NCBI RefSeq assembly: GCF_005221305.1
Contig: NZ_CP039887.1
Location: forward strand, 1,736,001 to 1,800,000
From: Neisseria subflava
GTDB lineage: Bacteria > Pseudomonadota > Gammaproteobacteria > Burkholderiales > Neisseriaceae
Direction: 5' to 3'
DNA length: 64,000 bases
The notes beneath the pieces are model-generated. The model saw only the letters and a list, made by a program, of their open reading frames with translations. It made no database searches and had not been told where the DNA came from. Shown here piece after piece: positions 43,654-52,794 of this stretch; the stretch's first letter is position 1, and each line of letters starts with the position of its first letter. A program made the translations under genes and the position numbers.

Positions 43654-43972
43654 GGCCAAATTTATGAGGATTATCGTCTTCTTCGACCTACCAGTCACCA
43701 CAGCGGCCAAGCGCAAAGCCGCCAATCAATTCCGCCAGTTTCTATTAAAAGATGGATACCAAATGCTCCAACTTTCCATATACAGCCGTATTGTCAAAGG
43801 TCGAGATTCGTTGCAAAAACACCACAACAGGCTATGTGCAAACCTACCGCAAGAAGGGTCAATCCGCTGTTTGGAAGTAACAGAAAAGCAATATGCCACC
43901 ATGAAACTACTATTGGGAGAGCTGAAAACCCAAGAAAAAAGGGTAAATTCCGACCAACTATTATTATTTTAA
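43646..43972 (+). CDS. cas2: CRISPR adaptation protein Cas2
   Basis: The structural partner of Cas1. The 108 residues have the ferredoxin-like start MRIIVFFDLPV with the conserved aspartate. The translated start overlaps cas1; a second methionine at residue 7 is an alternative. The array begins 64 bases downstream. Confidence 0.95.
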   Translation: MSEAKFMRIIVFFDLPVTTAAKRKAANQFRQFLLKDGYQMLQLSIYSRIVKGRDSLQKHHNRLCANLPQEGSIRCLEVTEKQYATMKLLLGELKTQEKRVNSDQLLLF

Positions 43973-43994
43973 GCCCTATTTTTCAGACCAAATA

Positions 43995-44031
43995 AAACGG
44001 GAAACCCTTATAGAATAAGAGTTTCCCGTTT
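43995..44031 (-). terminator. Hairpin at the cas2-proximal end of the array
   Basis: AAACGGGAAAC/GTTTCCCGTTT form an 11-bp stem, with a further CTTAT/ATAAG pairing inside. On the minus strand TTTTATTT follows, so it probably ends the pre-crRNA transcript; on the plus strand it is not followed by T. Confidence 0.7.
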
Positions 44032-44035
44032 AGGT

Positions 44036-45382
44036 ATTGTAGCACTGCGAAATGAGAAAGGGAGCTACAACCTTTCTGTTTTGCTTTGTCGTCATGTCTA
44101 TATTGTAGCACTGCGAAATGAGAAAGGGAGCTACAACGTATAAGGACTCATACGGCTCTCAATGAAGATTGTAGCACTGCGAAATGAGAAAGGGAGCTAC
44201 AACCCTAAGCTGGTATTAACGATATACCAATAAATTGTAGCACTGCGAAATGAGAAAGGGAGCTACAACGCCATTTGACACCATCCTGAATAACTGAAAA
44301 TTGTAGCACTGCGAAATGAGAAAGGGAGCTACAACTTTCGACAATTGATCCGTCCTGTGAAAAAAATTGTAGCACTGCGAAATGAGAAAGGGAGCTACAA
44401 CAGCAGTGTTTGTATAGGACTGAATATCAAGATTGTAGCACTGCGAAATGAGAAAGGGAGCTACAACCATCACAGCCGCCTGCCCCATGCCGAGGAGATT
44501 GTAGCACTGCGAAATGAGAAAGGGAGCTACAACAGAACCATAGATGCGCGGACGATGTATTCAATTGTAGCACTGCGAAATGAGAAAGGGAGCTACAACA
44601 GCCCCCGATTCGGGGGTTTTCGCTTTTTTATTGTAGCACTGCGAAATGAGAAAGGGAGCTACAACCCGGCTCGTAATCCAGCGATACCAAGCCGAATTGT
44701 AGCACTGCGAAATGAGAAAGGGAGCTACAACGAAAAATTTTTAGAAATGGAAACTGATAAAATTGTAGCACTGCGAAATGAGAAAGGGAGCTACAACGTG
44801 AGACTGAAACACGTTTGTGTGATGTTAATTGTAGCACTGCGAAATGAGAAAGGGAGCTACAACTGTTGGTATGTAGAGCAATTAACAGTGAAAATTGTAG
44901 CACTGCGAAATGAGAAAGGGAGCTACAACTGCGCGGCAGCGTTCAGCGTCTGAATAGCGATTGTAGCACTGCGAAATGAGAAAGGGAGCTACAACACTTC
45001 TGGCCGTCCAAGCTGGTAGATGGTAATTGTAGCACTGCGAAATGAGAAAGGGAGCTACAACCCATCCGATAAAGACATCATCCTGAAGCCGATTGTAGCA
45101 CTGCGAAATGAGAAAGGGAGCTACAACTGCGCGCGCGGCTTTGACTTGTGCCAGCGTATTGTAGCACTGCGAAATGAGAAAGGGAGCTACAACACCGCAT
45201 GGGCTCGGTGCCGTTGTTTTCCGATTGTAGCACTGCGAAATGAGAAAGGGAGCTACAACTGGATTTGATGGACGAGTACGGAATGGTTCATTGTAGCACT
45301 GCGAAATGAGAAAGGGAGCTACAATATCCGCGTCGGATTTGCCGATAAAAACGAAATTGTAGCACTGCGAAATGAGAAAGGG
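44036..45382 (-). CRISPR. Type II-C CRISPR array: 20 full repeats, one remnant, 20 spacers
   Basis: The 36-bp repeat occurs at a strict 66-bp period from 44036 to 45290. On the transcribed (minus) strand it begins GTTGTAGCTCCC and ends CAGTGCTACAAT. All 20 spacers are exactly 30 bp. Nineteen repeats are identical; the one at 45290-45325 differs in its last plus-strand base. The copy at 45356 stops after 27 bp. Each repeat ends in TGCTACAAT, an extended -10 that drives crRNA synthesis within the next spacer, as shown for meningococcus. Pre-crRNA therefore runs antisense to cas9-cas1-cas2. Confidence 0.98.
45356..45382 (-). repeat. Truncated terminal CRISPR repeat that keeps only the promoter half
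   Basis: 27 of 36 bases remain, from ATTGTAGCAC to GAAAGGG on the plus strand. On the transcribed strand the first nine bases, which would form the crRNA 5' handle, are lost, while the -35-like and extended -10 region is intact. Confidence 0.9.
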
Positions 45383-45393
45383 TCTATCCAAAT

Positions 45394-45423
45394 AAAAAAG
45401 CACCACCTAAACAGGTAGTGCTT
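45394..45423 (-). terminator. rplQ terminator
   Basis: AGCACYACCT/AGGTGGTGCT stem followed on the minus strand by TTTTTTATTT. It ends the alpha operon 15 bases after rplQ and 12 bases before the array remnant. Confidence 0.9.
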
Positions 45424-45437
45424 TCATATTAATTTGC

Positions 45438-45812
45438 TTATTCAGCAGAATCAGCTGCTTTATCAACCAATTCAACCAATGCCAAAGGAGCATTGTCGCC
45501 TTTACGGAAACCGTATTTCAGTACACGAACGTAGCCGCCGTTACGAGCAGCAAAGCGTGGACCCAATTCGTCAAACAATTTAACTACAACATCACGATCG
45601 CGAGTGCGGTCAAAAGCCAAACGACGGTTTGCCAAAGAAGGTTTTTTACCCAAGGTAATCAAGGGCTCAACTACGCGGCGCAATTCTTTTGCTTTAGGCA
45701 AAGTTGTCACGATGGTTTCGTGAGTCAACAAGGAATTCGCCATATTGCGCAGCATCGCAGCACGGTGGCTGCTAGTACGGTTTAATTTGCGGTTGCCATT
45801 ACGATGACGCAT
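45438..45812 (-). CDS. rplQ: Large subunit ribosomal protein L17
   Basis: 124 residues starting MRHRNGNRKLNRTSSHR, the L17 signature. It is the last gene of the alpha operon and ends just before a terminator. The CRISPR array lies beyond on the same transcribed strand. Confidence 0.97.
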   Translation of the reverse strand: MRHRNGNRKLNRTSSHRAAMLRNMANSLLTHETIVTTLPKAKELRRVVEPLITLGKKPSLANRRLAFDRTRDRDVVVKLFDELGPRFAARNGGYVRVLKYGFRKGDNAPLALVELVDKAADSAE

Positions 45813-45836
45813 GTCATTATCCTTTAATCTTCAAAC

Positions 45837-46823
45837 TTACGGCTTTTCTAAGCCTACAGGCGGCCAAGCTTCTAATTTGGAACCTAATGTCAGACCTTTA
45901 GAGGCCAACACTTCTTTGATCTCATTCAAAGATTTACGACCCAAATTAGGGGTCTTGAGAAGCTCAGTTTCAGTACGTTGAATCAAATCGCCAATATAGT
46001 AAATATCTTCAGCTTTCAGACAATTAGCTGAACGTACGGTTAATTCCAAATCATCTACAGGACGCAGCAAGATAGGATCGATAGGAGGCGCTTTTTCTTC
46101 AACCTCTTCAACCGGAGTACCTTGCAGATCTGCAAAAATAGACATTTGGTCAATTAAGATACGTGCGGCACTACGTACAGCTTCTTCTGGATCAATAGAA
46201 CCATTGGTTTCAATATCCAAAACCAATTTATCCAAATCCGTGCGTTGCTCTACGCGTGCAGGTTCAACTTCAAAGCTAACACGACTGATGGGCGAAAAGC
46301 TCGCATCCAACTGAATCGCACCAATCTGTTTATTCTCATCACGCAATACGCGACGGCCTGAAACAGATTGATAACCACGACCTTGCTCTACTTTAATTTC
46401 CATGTCGATTTGACCATTGTCGGACAAGTGGCAAATAACATGTTCAGGATTGATGATTTCCACATCGTGTGGCAAATCAATATCACCGGCTACAACAGCA
46501 CCGGCACCTGTTTTTTTCAAAGTTAACTGAATTTGGTTACGACCGTGAAGCTTGAATACGATACCTTTAATGTTCAAGAGAACGTCAACAACATCCTCTT
46601 GAACACCATCAATAGTAGAGTATTCGTGCAACACCCCAGAAATAACTACTTCAGTTGGGGCAAAGCCATTCATGGATGACAGTAAGATACGACGCAAAGC
46701 ATTACCTAAAGTATGACCAAAACCACGTTCAAATGGCTGCATAGACACCTTGGCCCGTGTGGAAGACAAAGTATCTACATCGATTTGACGAGGTTTCAAA
46801 AATTCGGTTGTGCTATTTTGCAT
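45837..46823 (-). CDS. rpoA: RNA polymerase alpha subunit
   Basis: 328 residues: an N-terminal assembly domain (FERGFGHTLGNALRRILLSS) that dimerises to start polymerase assembly, a flexible acidic linker, and the C-terminal DNA- and activator-binding domain (LLKTPNLGRKSLNEIKEVL). It lies between rpsD and rplQ as in most bacteria. Confidence 0.98.
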   Translation of the reverse strand: MQNSTTEFLKPRQIDVDTLSSTRAKVSMQPFERGFGHTLGNALRRILLSSMNGFAPTEVVISGVLHEYSTIDGVQEDVVDVLLNIKGIVFKLHGRNQIQLTLKKTGAGAVVAGDIDLPHDVEIINPEHVICHLSDNGQIDMEIKVEQGRGYQSVSGRRVLRDENKQIGAIQLDASFSPISRVSFEVEPARVEQRTDLDKLVLDIETNGSIDPEEAVRSAARILIDQMSIFADLQGTPVEEVEEKAPPIDPILLRPVDDLELTVRSANCLKAEDIYYIGDLIQRTETELLKTPNLGRKSLNEIKEVLASKGLTLGSKLEAWPPVGLEKP

Positions 46824-46848
46824 TTAACTGTCCCTCATTGAGCTAGCA

Positions 46849-47469
46849 TTATTTAGAGTAGAACTCTACCACCAGCTGTTCATTAATATCGCCAGACAAT
46901 TCTGAGCGATCCGGCATATTTTTGAATACGCCTTCCAATTTGTCGGCATCAACAGATACCCAGCTTGGCAAGCCAATTTGAGTAGCCAGGCTCAATGCTT
47001 CTTGGATACGTACTTGTTTCTTAGCTTTTTCACGAACAGCTACAACATCACCTGCTTTAACTTGGAAAGAAGGGATATTAACAACCTGACCGTTTACGAC
47101 GATAGCTTTGTGAGAAACCAATTGACGTGCTTCGGCGCGAGTAGAGCCAAAACCCATACGGTAAACGACATTGTCCAAACGAGACTCCAGCAATTGCAAC
47201 AGCAATTCACCGGTAGAGCCTTTACGACGAGCTGCTTCTGCGAAGTAACGACGGAATTGACGCTCTAATACGCCATAAATACGACGGATTTTTTGTTTTT
47301 CACGTAATTGCAAACCGTAGTCTGACAAACGTGGTTTTTTCGCACCGTGTTGACCAGGTGCAGAATCCATTTTACATTTGGAATCCAAAGAGCGACGTGC
47401 ACTCTTCAAAAACAGATCCGTACCTTCGCGACGTGCTAATTTACATTTAGGGCCAATATAACGTGCCAT
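46849..47469 (-). CDS. rpsD: Small subunit ribosomal protein S4
   Basis: 206 residues, MARYIGPKCKLARREG start and a central S4 RNA-binding domain (LESRLDNVVYRMGF). S4 binds 16S rRNA early and represses the alpha operon translationally in E. coli; no regulatory pseudoknot was identified here by eye. Confidence 0.97.
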   Translation of the reverse strand: MARYIGPKCKLARREGTDLFLKSARRSLDSKCKMDSAPGQHGAKKPRLSDYGLQLREKQKIRRIYGVLERQFRRYFAEAARRKGSTGELLLQLLESRLDNVVYRMGFGSTRAEARQLVSHKAIVVNGQVVNIPSFQVKAGDVVAVREKAKKQVRIQEALSLATQIGLPSWVSVDADKLEGVFKNMPDRSELSGDINEQLVVEFYSK

Positions 47470-47488
47470 GTTTTAAATCACTCCAATA

Positions 47489-47884
47489 TTAAATACGACG
47501 TTTTTTAGGCGGACGGCAACCGTTATGAGGCAACGGGGTAACGTCAGTAATGCTGGTAATCTTGAAACCAAGAGCGTTTAAAGCACGTACAGAAGATTCG
47601 CGACCAGGGCCAGGGCCTTTAATGCGGACTTCTAAATTTTTAACGCCATACTCTTGGGCAACTTTACCAGCTGCTTCTGCTGCAACTTGTGCTGCAAATG
47701 GTGTACTTTTACGAGAACCTTTAAAACCAGCGCCGCCAGAGGTAGCCCAAGACAATGCATTGCCTTGACGGTCAGTGATTGTAATGATGGTATTGTTGAA
47801 AGATGCATGAACGTGCACAATACCTTCGCTTACGGTTTTACGTACTTTTTTACGTACACGCGAAGCTGTGTTTGCTTTAGCCAT
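47489..47884 (-). CDS. rpsK: Small subunit ribosomal protein S11
   Basis: 131 residues with [22 protein letters not shown] and the C-terminal [23 protein letters not shown]. Part of the 30S platform. Gaps of 19 bases on both sides fit one operon. Confidence 0.97.
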
Positions 47885-47903
47885 TAATCAAATTCCTTAA
47901 AAT

Positions 47904-48266
47904 TTATTTCTTACCGGCAATCGCTTTGCGCGGACCTTTACGGGTACGAGCATTTGTGCGAGTGCGTTGACCACGACAAGGCAAGCCACGACGATGACGG
48001 AAGCCGCGATAGCAACCCATATCCATTAGTCGTTTAATGCTCATCGTTACTTCACGACGCAAATCACCTTCAACTTCATATTTAGCAACTTGCTCACGCA
48101 AAGCGTCTAATTGAGCCTCGTCCAAATCTTTTGCTTTAGTAGTAGGAGCAATATTTGCTGCCTCACAAATCAATTTAGCACGAGTCGCACCAATACCATA
48201 AATAGCCTGAAGGCCAATTACGATATGGGCATTATTAGGGATATTTACCCCTGCAATACGAGCCAT
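47904..48266 (-). CDS. rpsM: Small subunit ribosomal protein S13
   Basis: 120 residues: MARIAGVNIPNNAHIVIGLQ start, helix-two-turn-helix, and basic tail RGQRTRTNARTRKGPRK. First gene of the alpha group after rpmJ; contacts the 50S subunit and P-site tRNA. Confidence 0.97.
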   Translation of the reverse strand: MARIAGVNIPNNAHIVIGLQAIYGIGATRAKLICEAANIAPTTKAKDLDEAQLDALREQVAKYEVEGDLRREVTMSIKRLMDMGCYRGFRHRRGLPCRGQRTRTNARTRKGPRKAIAGKK

Positions 48267-48333
48267 ATTTTTTCCTTTTTAGGGCAAAGTATGTCACTAT
48301 ACCACAAAATCAATAGTTAAGAAAACTAGCTTC

Positions 48334-48447
48334 TTAACCTTGACGTTGTTTGTGACGTGGGTCAGTACAAATTACGCGAACTACACGATTACGACGAATA
48401 ATCTTGCAATTGCGACAAATTTTCTTTACAGAAGGTTGTACACGCAT
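48334..48447 (-). CDS. rpmJ: Large subunit ribosomal protein L36
   Basis: 37 residues, MRVQPSVKKICRNCK start. The zinc ribbon ligands C11, C14, C27 and H32 are all present, so this is the zinc-binding (C+) form. It lies between infA and rpsM. A zinc-independent paralogue, common in Neisseria, is not in this window. Confidence 0.95.
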   Translation of the reverse strand: MRVQPSVKKICRNCKIIRRNRVVRVICTDPRHKQRQG

Positions 48448-48465
48448 TTTATTTCCTTTTATCGT

Positions 48466-48684
48466 TTATCTTGCTCGGAAAACAATCCGAGCACGGGTTA
48501 AATCATAAGGAGTTAATTCAACTGTTACCTTATCACCTGGAGAAATACGAATATAGTGCATCCGCATTTTGCCAGATATATGACCAAGTACTACATGATC
48601 ATTTTCCAGTTTTACTTTAAATGTTGCATTGGGCAAAGTCTCAAGGATTTCGCCCTGCATCTGTATGGTATCTTCTTTAGCCAT
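48466..48684 (-). CDS. infA: Translation initiation factor IF-1
   Basis: 72 residues, a single OB-fold (MQGEILETLPNATFKVKLENDH ... KVTVELTPYDLTRARIVFR). Binds the 30S A site during initiation. It begins 4 bases after secY. Confidence 0.97.
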   Translation of the reverse strand: MAKEDTIQMQGEILETLPNATFKVKLENDHVVLGHISGKMRMHYIRISPGDKVTVELTPYDLTRARIVFRAR

Positions 48685-48688
48685 AAGC

Positions 48689-50002
48689 CTACTTACGTGA
48701 CAAAGATTTCATATCTGGACGACTTATCAAGTCTTCATACTGACTACTCATTCTATATGAATTGATTTGTGTCCTAAAATCAATTGTAACGACAACCAAA
48801 ATAAGCAGAGATGTTCCACCTAAATAGAAAGGAACTTTCAATGCCGTCGTTAAAAATTCAGGTATCAGACAGATTGTAGTGATATACAAAGCACCAAATA
48901 ATGTCAGTCTCAGTACAACTTTTTCCAAATATCTAGAGGTTTGCTCACCTGGGCGAATACCCGGTACAAATGCACCACTCTTCTTCAAATTTTCAGCCAT
49001 CTCTTTAGGGCTAAATACTAAAGCAGTATAGAAATAGCAGAAGAAGATGATAGTTGTGGCAAATAATACAATATACAAAGGCTGTCCGTGTTGCAGCATT
49101 GCAGCAACCTTATGAAGAACAGAATTCGTACTATTTGAACCAAACCACCCTAAAAGTGTAGATGGAAATAAAATGATACTGGAAGCGAAAATAGGAGGAA
49201 TAACACCTGCCATATTTAGCTTGAACGGCATATGAATGCTTTGTCCCGGCATCATTCCAGAGCCAAACTGTCTTTTAGCATAATGCACAGGAACTTTACG
49301 CTGAGCACTCTCAAAATAAACTACAGCATAGATCAACAGCAAAATACCAATCACAATTGATACCGCCATCAACATACTCATAGAGCCTTGTTCAGTCAAA
49401 GTTAACATCCGAACAATACCGGATGGAATACCCGATACAATGCCTGCTGTAATAATTAAAGAAATACCATTACCAATACCACGCTCGGTAATTTGCTCCC
49501 CTAACCACATCAGAAACATAGTACCTGTAACCAAACAGACTACTGTAGAAATATGAAACTCAAGCGAACTCGTTACAACAACACCTTGCAGATAAACAAA
49601 TGTTGCAACACCAAAGCTTTGCAATACAGCCAATAATACCGTCCCATACCTAGTATATTTCGTAATTATTTTCCTACCAGCCTCACCTTCCTTCTTTAAA
49701 GCTTTTAAAGAAGGAACAATTTCAGAAGCAAGCTGAACAATAATCGATGCCGAAATATAAGGCATGATACCAATTGCAAATATACTAAAGCGCTCCAACG
49801 AACCACCCGAGAACATATTTAACATTCCGAATATGCCGTTTGCAGCGCCTTCGTATAACTTAGCTAATGCAACAGCATCTACGCCCGGTACCGGTATATG
49901 AGCACCAATACGGAAAACGACTAAAGCACCTAAAAGGAATGCCAGACGTTTTTTCAGATCACCAAATTTGGATAATCCCGATAAAGATTGTTGATTAGCC
50001 AC
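48689..50002 (-). CDS. secY: Sec translocon channel subunit SecY
   Basis: 437 residues with ten membrane helices. Pore-forming inner-membrane protein for secreted and membrane proteins. Recognisable segments: RIGAHIPVPGVD, GIMPYISASIIVQL and QSFGVATF. Normal position after rplO in the spc operon. The gene is noticeably more AT-rich than the ribosomal genes around it, as usual for membrane proteins. Confidence 0.97.
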   Translation of the reverse strand: MANQQSLSGLSKFGDLKKRLAFLLGALVVFRIGAHIPVPGVDAVALAKLYEGAANGIFGMLNMFSGGSLERFSIFAIGIMPYISASIIVQLASEIVPSLKALKKEGEAGRKIITKYTRYGTVLLAVLQSFGVATFVYLQGVVVTSSLEFHISTVVCLVTGTMFLMWLGEQITERGIGNGISLIITAGIVSGIPSGIVRMLTLTEQGSMSMLMAVSIVIGILLLIYAVVYFESAQRKVPVHYAKRQFGSGMMPGQSIHMPFKLNMAGVIPPIFASSIILFPSTLLGWFGSNSTNSVLHKVAAMLQHGQPLYIVLFATTIIFFCYFYTALVFSPKEMAENLKKSGAFVPGIRPGEQTSRYLEKVVLRLTLFGALYITTICLIPEFLTTALKVPFYLGGTSLLILVVVTIDFRTQINSYRMSSQYEDLISRPDMKSLSRK

Positions 50003-50015
50003 TGTAGTGCAAGCC

Positions 50016-50450
50016 TTATTCTTCTACTTTACCACCGGCAGCCTCAATAGCAGCTTTAGCACCTTTAGTAGCTTTTACACCTTTCAAGGTAACTGCTTTT
50101 GAGATTTCACCAGAAGCAATAACTTTTACACTAGAAGCAGTTACAGGAATCAGACCAGCTTGTTTAAGAACCAAGACATCAATCTCGTTCACAGCAATCA
50201 GATTTAATTCACTCAAACGAACTTCAGCATTAGCGGCAGCAGTCAAAGATTTGAAACCACGTTTCGGCAGACGGCGTTGCAAAGGCATTTGACCGCCTTC
50301 AAAACCTACCTTGTGGAAGCCACCAGAACGGCTTTTTTGACCTTTATGACCACGACCACCTGTTTTACCCAAGCCACTACCAATACCACGGCCTACACGA
50401 CGACTAGCGTGAGTAGCACCCTCAGCAGGTTGAATAGTATTCAAAAACAT
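50016..50450 (-). CDS. rplO: Large subunit ribosomal protein L15
   Basis: 144 residues with the glycine- and arginine-rich N-terminus RRVGRGIGSGLGKTGGRGHKGQ. Late-assembling 50S protein. One base separates it from rpmD. Confidence 0.97.
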   Translation of the reverse strand: MFLNTIQPAEGATHASRRVGRGIGSGLGKTGGRGHKGQKSRSGGFHKVGFEGGQMPLQRRLPKRGFKSLTAAANAEVRLSELNLIAVNEIDVLVLKQAGLIPVTASSVKVIASGEISKAVTLKGVKATKGAKAAIEAAGGKVEE

Positions 50451-50451
50451 A

Positions 50452-50637
50452 TTAAGACTCCACTTTCAACAAGTAGCTGATTTTATTGATCATGCCACGG
50501 TTTTCAGGGGTATCCAAAACCTCTACAGTATGTTCACGGCGGCGCAAACCTAAACCACGAGCACATGCACGATGAGATTCAATTGTACCGATCAGGCTCT
50601 TAACCAATGTAACTTTAATCTTTTTTTGCTCAGTCAT
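50452..50637 (-). CDS. rpmD: Large subunit ribosomal protein L30
   Basis: 61 residues, KIKVTLVKSLIGTIESHRA signature. Its start overlaps the end of rpsE by 8 bases, implying coupled translation. Confidence 0.96.
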   Translation of the reverse strand: MTEQKKIKVTLVKSLIGTIESHRACARGLGLRRREHTVEVLDTPENRGMINKISYLLKVES

Positions 50638-51148
50638 GGTTAGCTCCCAAAATATCTTCTACTGTCAAGCCACGTTTAGCAGCAATATCAGCAGGGGTAT
50701 ACAGTTTAGACAAACCGTCTAATGTAGCGCGTACAATATTGTAAGGATTAGTAGAACCATGTACTTTAGCTGAGATGTTATGGATCCCCATAGCATCAAA
50801 TACTAAACGCATTGGACCACCAGCTTTTACACCGCTACCTTCTTTAGCAGGTTGCATAAATACTTTAGTAGCACCATGACGACCAATAACCTCATGATGA
50901 ATAGTACCATTTTTCAAAGGTACCTTAATCATAGAGCGTCGAGCTTGATCCATTGCTTTTTGAACAGCAACCGGTACTTCTTTTGATTTACCTTTGCCCA
51001 TACCAATGCGACCATCACCATCACCAACAACAGTCAGTGCTGAGAAAGCCATGATACGGCCACCTTTAACTACTTTAGTTACGCGATTAACAGCGACCAT
51101 CTTTTCAATCAGGCCGTCACCGCGTTCTTCAATTTCATGTTTTGCCAT
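50630..51148 (-). CDS. rpsE: Small subunit ribosomal protein S5
   Basis: 172 residues: N-terminal double-stranded RNA-binding-like domain with VNRVTKVVKGGRIMAFSALTVVGDGDG. Located at the mRNA entry site; contributes to decoding accuracy. Confidence 0.97.
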   Translation of the reverse strand: MAKHEIEERGDGLIEKMVAVNRVTKVVKGGRIMAFSALTVVGDGDGRIGMGKGKSKEVPVAVQKAMDQARRSMIKVPLKNGTIHHEVIGRHGATKVFMQPAKEGSGVKAGGPMRLVFDAMGIHNISAKVHGSTNPYNIVRATLDGLSKLYTPADIAAKRGLTVEDILGANHD

Positions 51149-51165
51149 CTGAAAGTCTCCAAATA

Positions 51166-51519
51166 TTAGAAGCTTAAACCATTTTCACGTGCAGCTTCAG
51201 CCAAAGCTTTCACACGACCGTGATATTGGAAACCTGAACGGTCAAAAGCAACTTTTTCAACACCCACTGCTTTAGCTTTTTCAGCAATACGCTTACCAAC
51301 TACAGCTGCTGCTTCAACGTTGCTACCTGATTTCAGGCTACTACGTACTTCAGCTTCCAATGTAGAGGCTTGAGCCAATACTTTATCACCTTCAGCACTA
51401 ATTACTTGAGCATAAATATGATTATTGCTGCGGAACACACATAATCTTACCATTTTCAAGTCCGCAATACGCGCACGGGTTTTGCGTGCACGACGGAGTC
51501 GGGTTGTATGTTTATCCAT
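51166..51519 (-). CDS. rplR: Large subunit ribosomal protein L18
   Basis: 117 residues. Binds 5S rRNA in the central protuberance. The basic N-terminus TRLRRARKTRARI and the FDRSGFQYHGRVKALAEAAR end are typical. Confidence 0.97.
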   Translation of the reverse strand: MDKHTTRLRRARKTRARIADLKMVRLCVFRSNNHIYAQVISAEGDKVLAQASTLEAEVRSSLKSGSNVEAAAVVGKRIAEKAKAVGVEKVAFDRSGFQYHGRVKALAEAARENGLSF

Positions 51520-51532
51520 TAGTGAACCTCAA

Positions 51533-52066
51533 TTATTTTTTCTTGGCTTCTTTCATCACTACTACTTCACCTACATAACGAACACCTTTACCTTTATAAG
51601 GCTCAGGAGAACGGAATGCACGAATTTCAGCAGCGACTTGGCCAACCACTTGTTTATCTGCACCAGTCAAAACGATTTCTGTTTGGCTAGGAGTTTGAAC
51701 AGAAACACCTTCAGGCATTTCGTATACGATTGGATGAGAGAAACCCAAAGACAAGTTCAAAACTTTACCTTGAGCTTGGGCACGATAACCCACACCAATC
51801 AATTGAAGTTTTTTCTCAAAACCTTCAGAGACACCCTTAACCATGTTATTAACCAATGCACGAGCAGTACCAGACATAGCATTAGCCTGTTTACTGTCAT
51901 TTTTTGCAGCAAAAGTCAATTTACCATCGTTCAGTTCAATAGCAACATCGGAATGCAAAGGAAAAGACAATTCACCGTTTTTACCTTTGATAACCAATGC
52001 ATCTGTTCCGAATTTTACTTCTACACCAGCAGGAACAGTCACTGGGTTTTTTGCGACGCGTGACAT
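51533..52066 (-). CDS. rplF: Large subunit ribosomal protein L6
   Basis: 177 residues, MSRVAKNPVTVPAGVEV start and the C-terminal SPEPYKGKGVRYVGE motif. Lies near the sarcin-ricin loop in the 50S subunit. Confidence 0.97.
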   Translation of the reverse strand: MSRVAKNPVTVPAGVEVKFGTDALVIKGKNGELSFPLHSDVAIELNDGKLTFAAKNDSKQANAMSGTARALVNNMVKGVSEGFEKKLQLIGVGYRAQAQGKVLNLSLGFSHPIVYEMPEGVSVQTPSQTEIVLTGADKQVVGQVAAEIRAFRSPEPYKGKGVRYVGEVVVMKEAKKK

Positions 52067-52079
52067 TTACTTTTCTCCA

Positions 52080-52472
52080 CTAGGCTACGATGCACAACAA
52101 CTCACCACCAACACCCTCAGAGCGGGCTTTGCGATCAGTCATTACACCTTTAGAAGTACTAACAATAGCGACACCCAGGCCATTCATTACGCTAGGGATC
52201 TCACTTGATGCTTTGTAAATACGCAAACCTGGACGTGAAACACGTTTAATTTGCTCAATCACGGGACGACCTGCATAGTATTTCAATTGAATTTCCAATA
52301 CCGGTTTTGCATCAGCAGAAACCGCAAAATCCTCGATATAACCTTCTTCTTTCAAAACTTTTGCAATTGCACATTTCAGTTTAGAGGAAGGCATGGCAAC
52401 TACTGCTTTATTAGCACGTTGCGCATTGCGAATACGAGTCAACATATCGGAAATAGGATCATGCATACTCAT
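52080..52472 (-). CDS. rpsH: Small subunit ribosomal protein S8
   Basis: 130 residues, DPISDMLTRIRNAQRA start and STSKGVMTDRKARSEGVGGELLC end. Primary 16S binder; in E. coli it represses the spc operon at rplE. I saw no clear mimic of its rRNA site. Confidence 0.97.
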   Translation of the reverse strand: MSMHDPISDMLTRIRNAQRANKAVVAMPSSKLKCAIAKVLKEEGYIEDFAVSADAKPVLEIQLKYYAGRPVIEQIKRVSRPGLRIYKASSEIPSVMNGLGVAIVSTSKGVMTDRKARSEGVGGELLCIVA

Positions 52473-52486
52473 TATTTATACTCCTA

Positions 52487-52792
52487 TTACCAGCTAGCTT
52501 TAACAACACCAGGGATCTCGCCACGCATAGCGATTTCACGGATTTTAATACGGCCCAAACCAAATTTACGGAAAGTGCCACGAGGACGACCTGTTAAAGC
52601 ACAACGACGACGTTGACGTACAGGTGCTGCATTACGAGGAATGGATTGAAATTTCAAACGTGCTTCAAAACGTTCTTCTTCAGTCGCATTAGCATCATTA
52701 ATAACAGCGAAAATTGCCTCACGTTTAGCTGCAAACTTTTTCGCCAATGCTTGACGTTTCAGCTCACGATTAATAAGTGCTTTCTTAGCCAT
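52487..52792 (-). CDS. rpsN: Small subunit ribosomal protein S14, zinc-independent type
   Basis: 101 residues, the long form. Only one cysteine (RRRCALTGRPRG), so no zinc ribbon. Two bases after rplE. Confidence 0.96.
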   Translation of the reverse strand: MAKKALINRELKRQALAKKFAAKREAIFAVINDANATEEERFEARLKFQSIPRNAAPVRQRRRCALTGRPRGTFRKFGLGRIKIREIAMRGEIPGVVKASW

Positions 52793-52794
52793 GA

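Noticed and set aside
44072..45355. Self-targeting spacers
   Set aside because: I compared the 20 spacers by eye with the rest of the window and saw no match. A whole-genome search is needed to exclude others.
44216..45406. Open frames across the array with repeated IVALRNEKGSYN or VVAPFLISQCYN units
   Set aside because: They are translations of the CRISPR repeat with a 66-base period, which keeps the frame open. They are not proteins.
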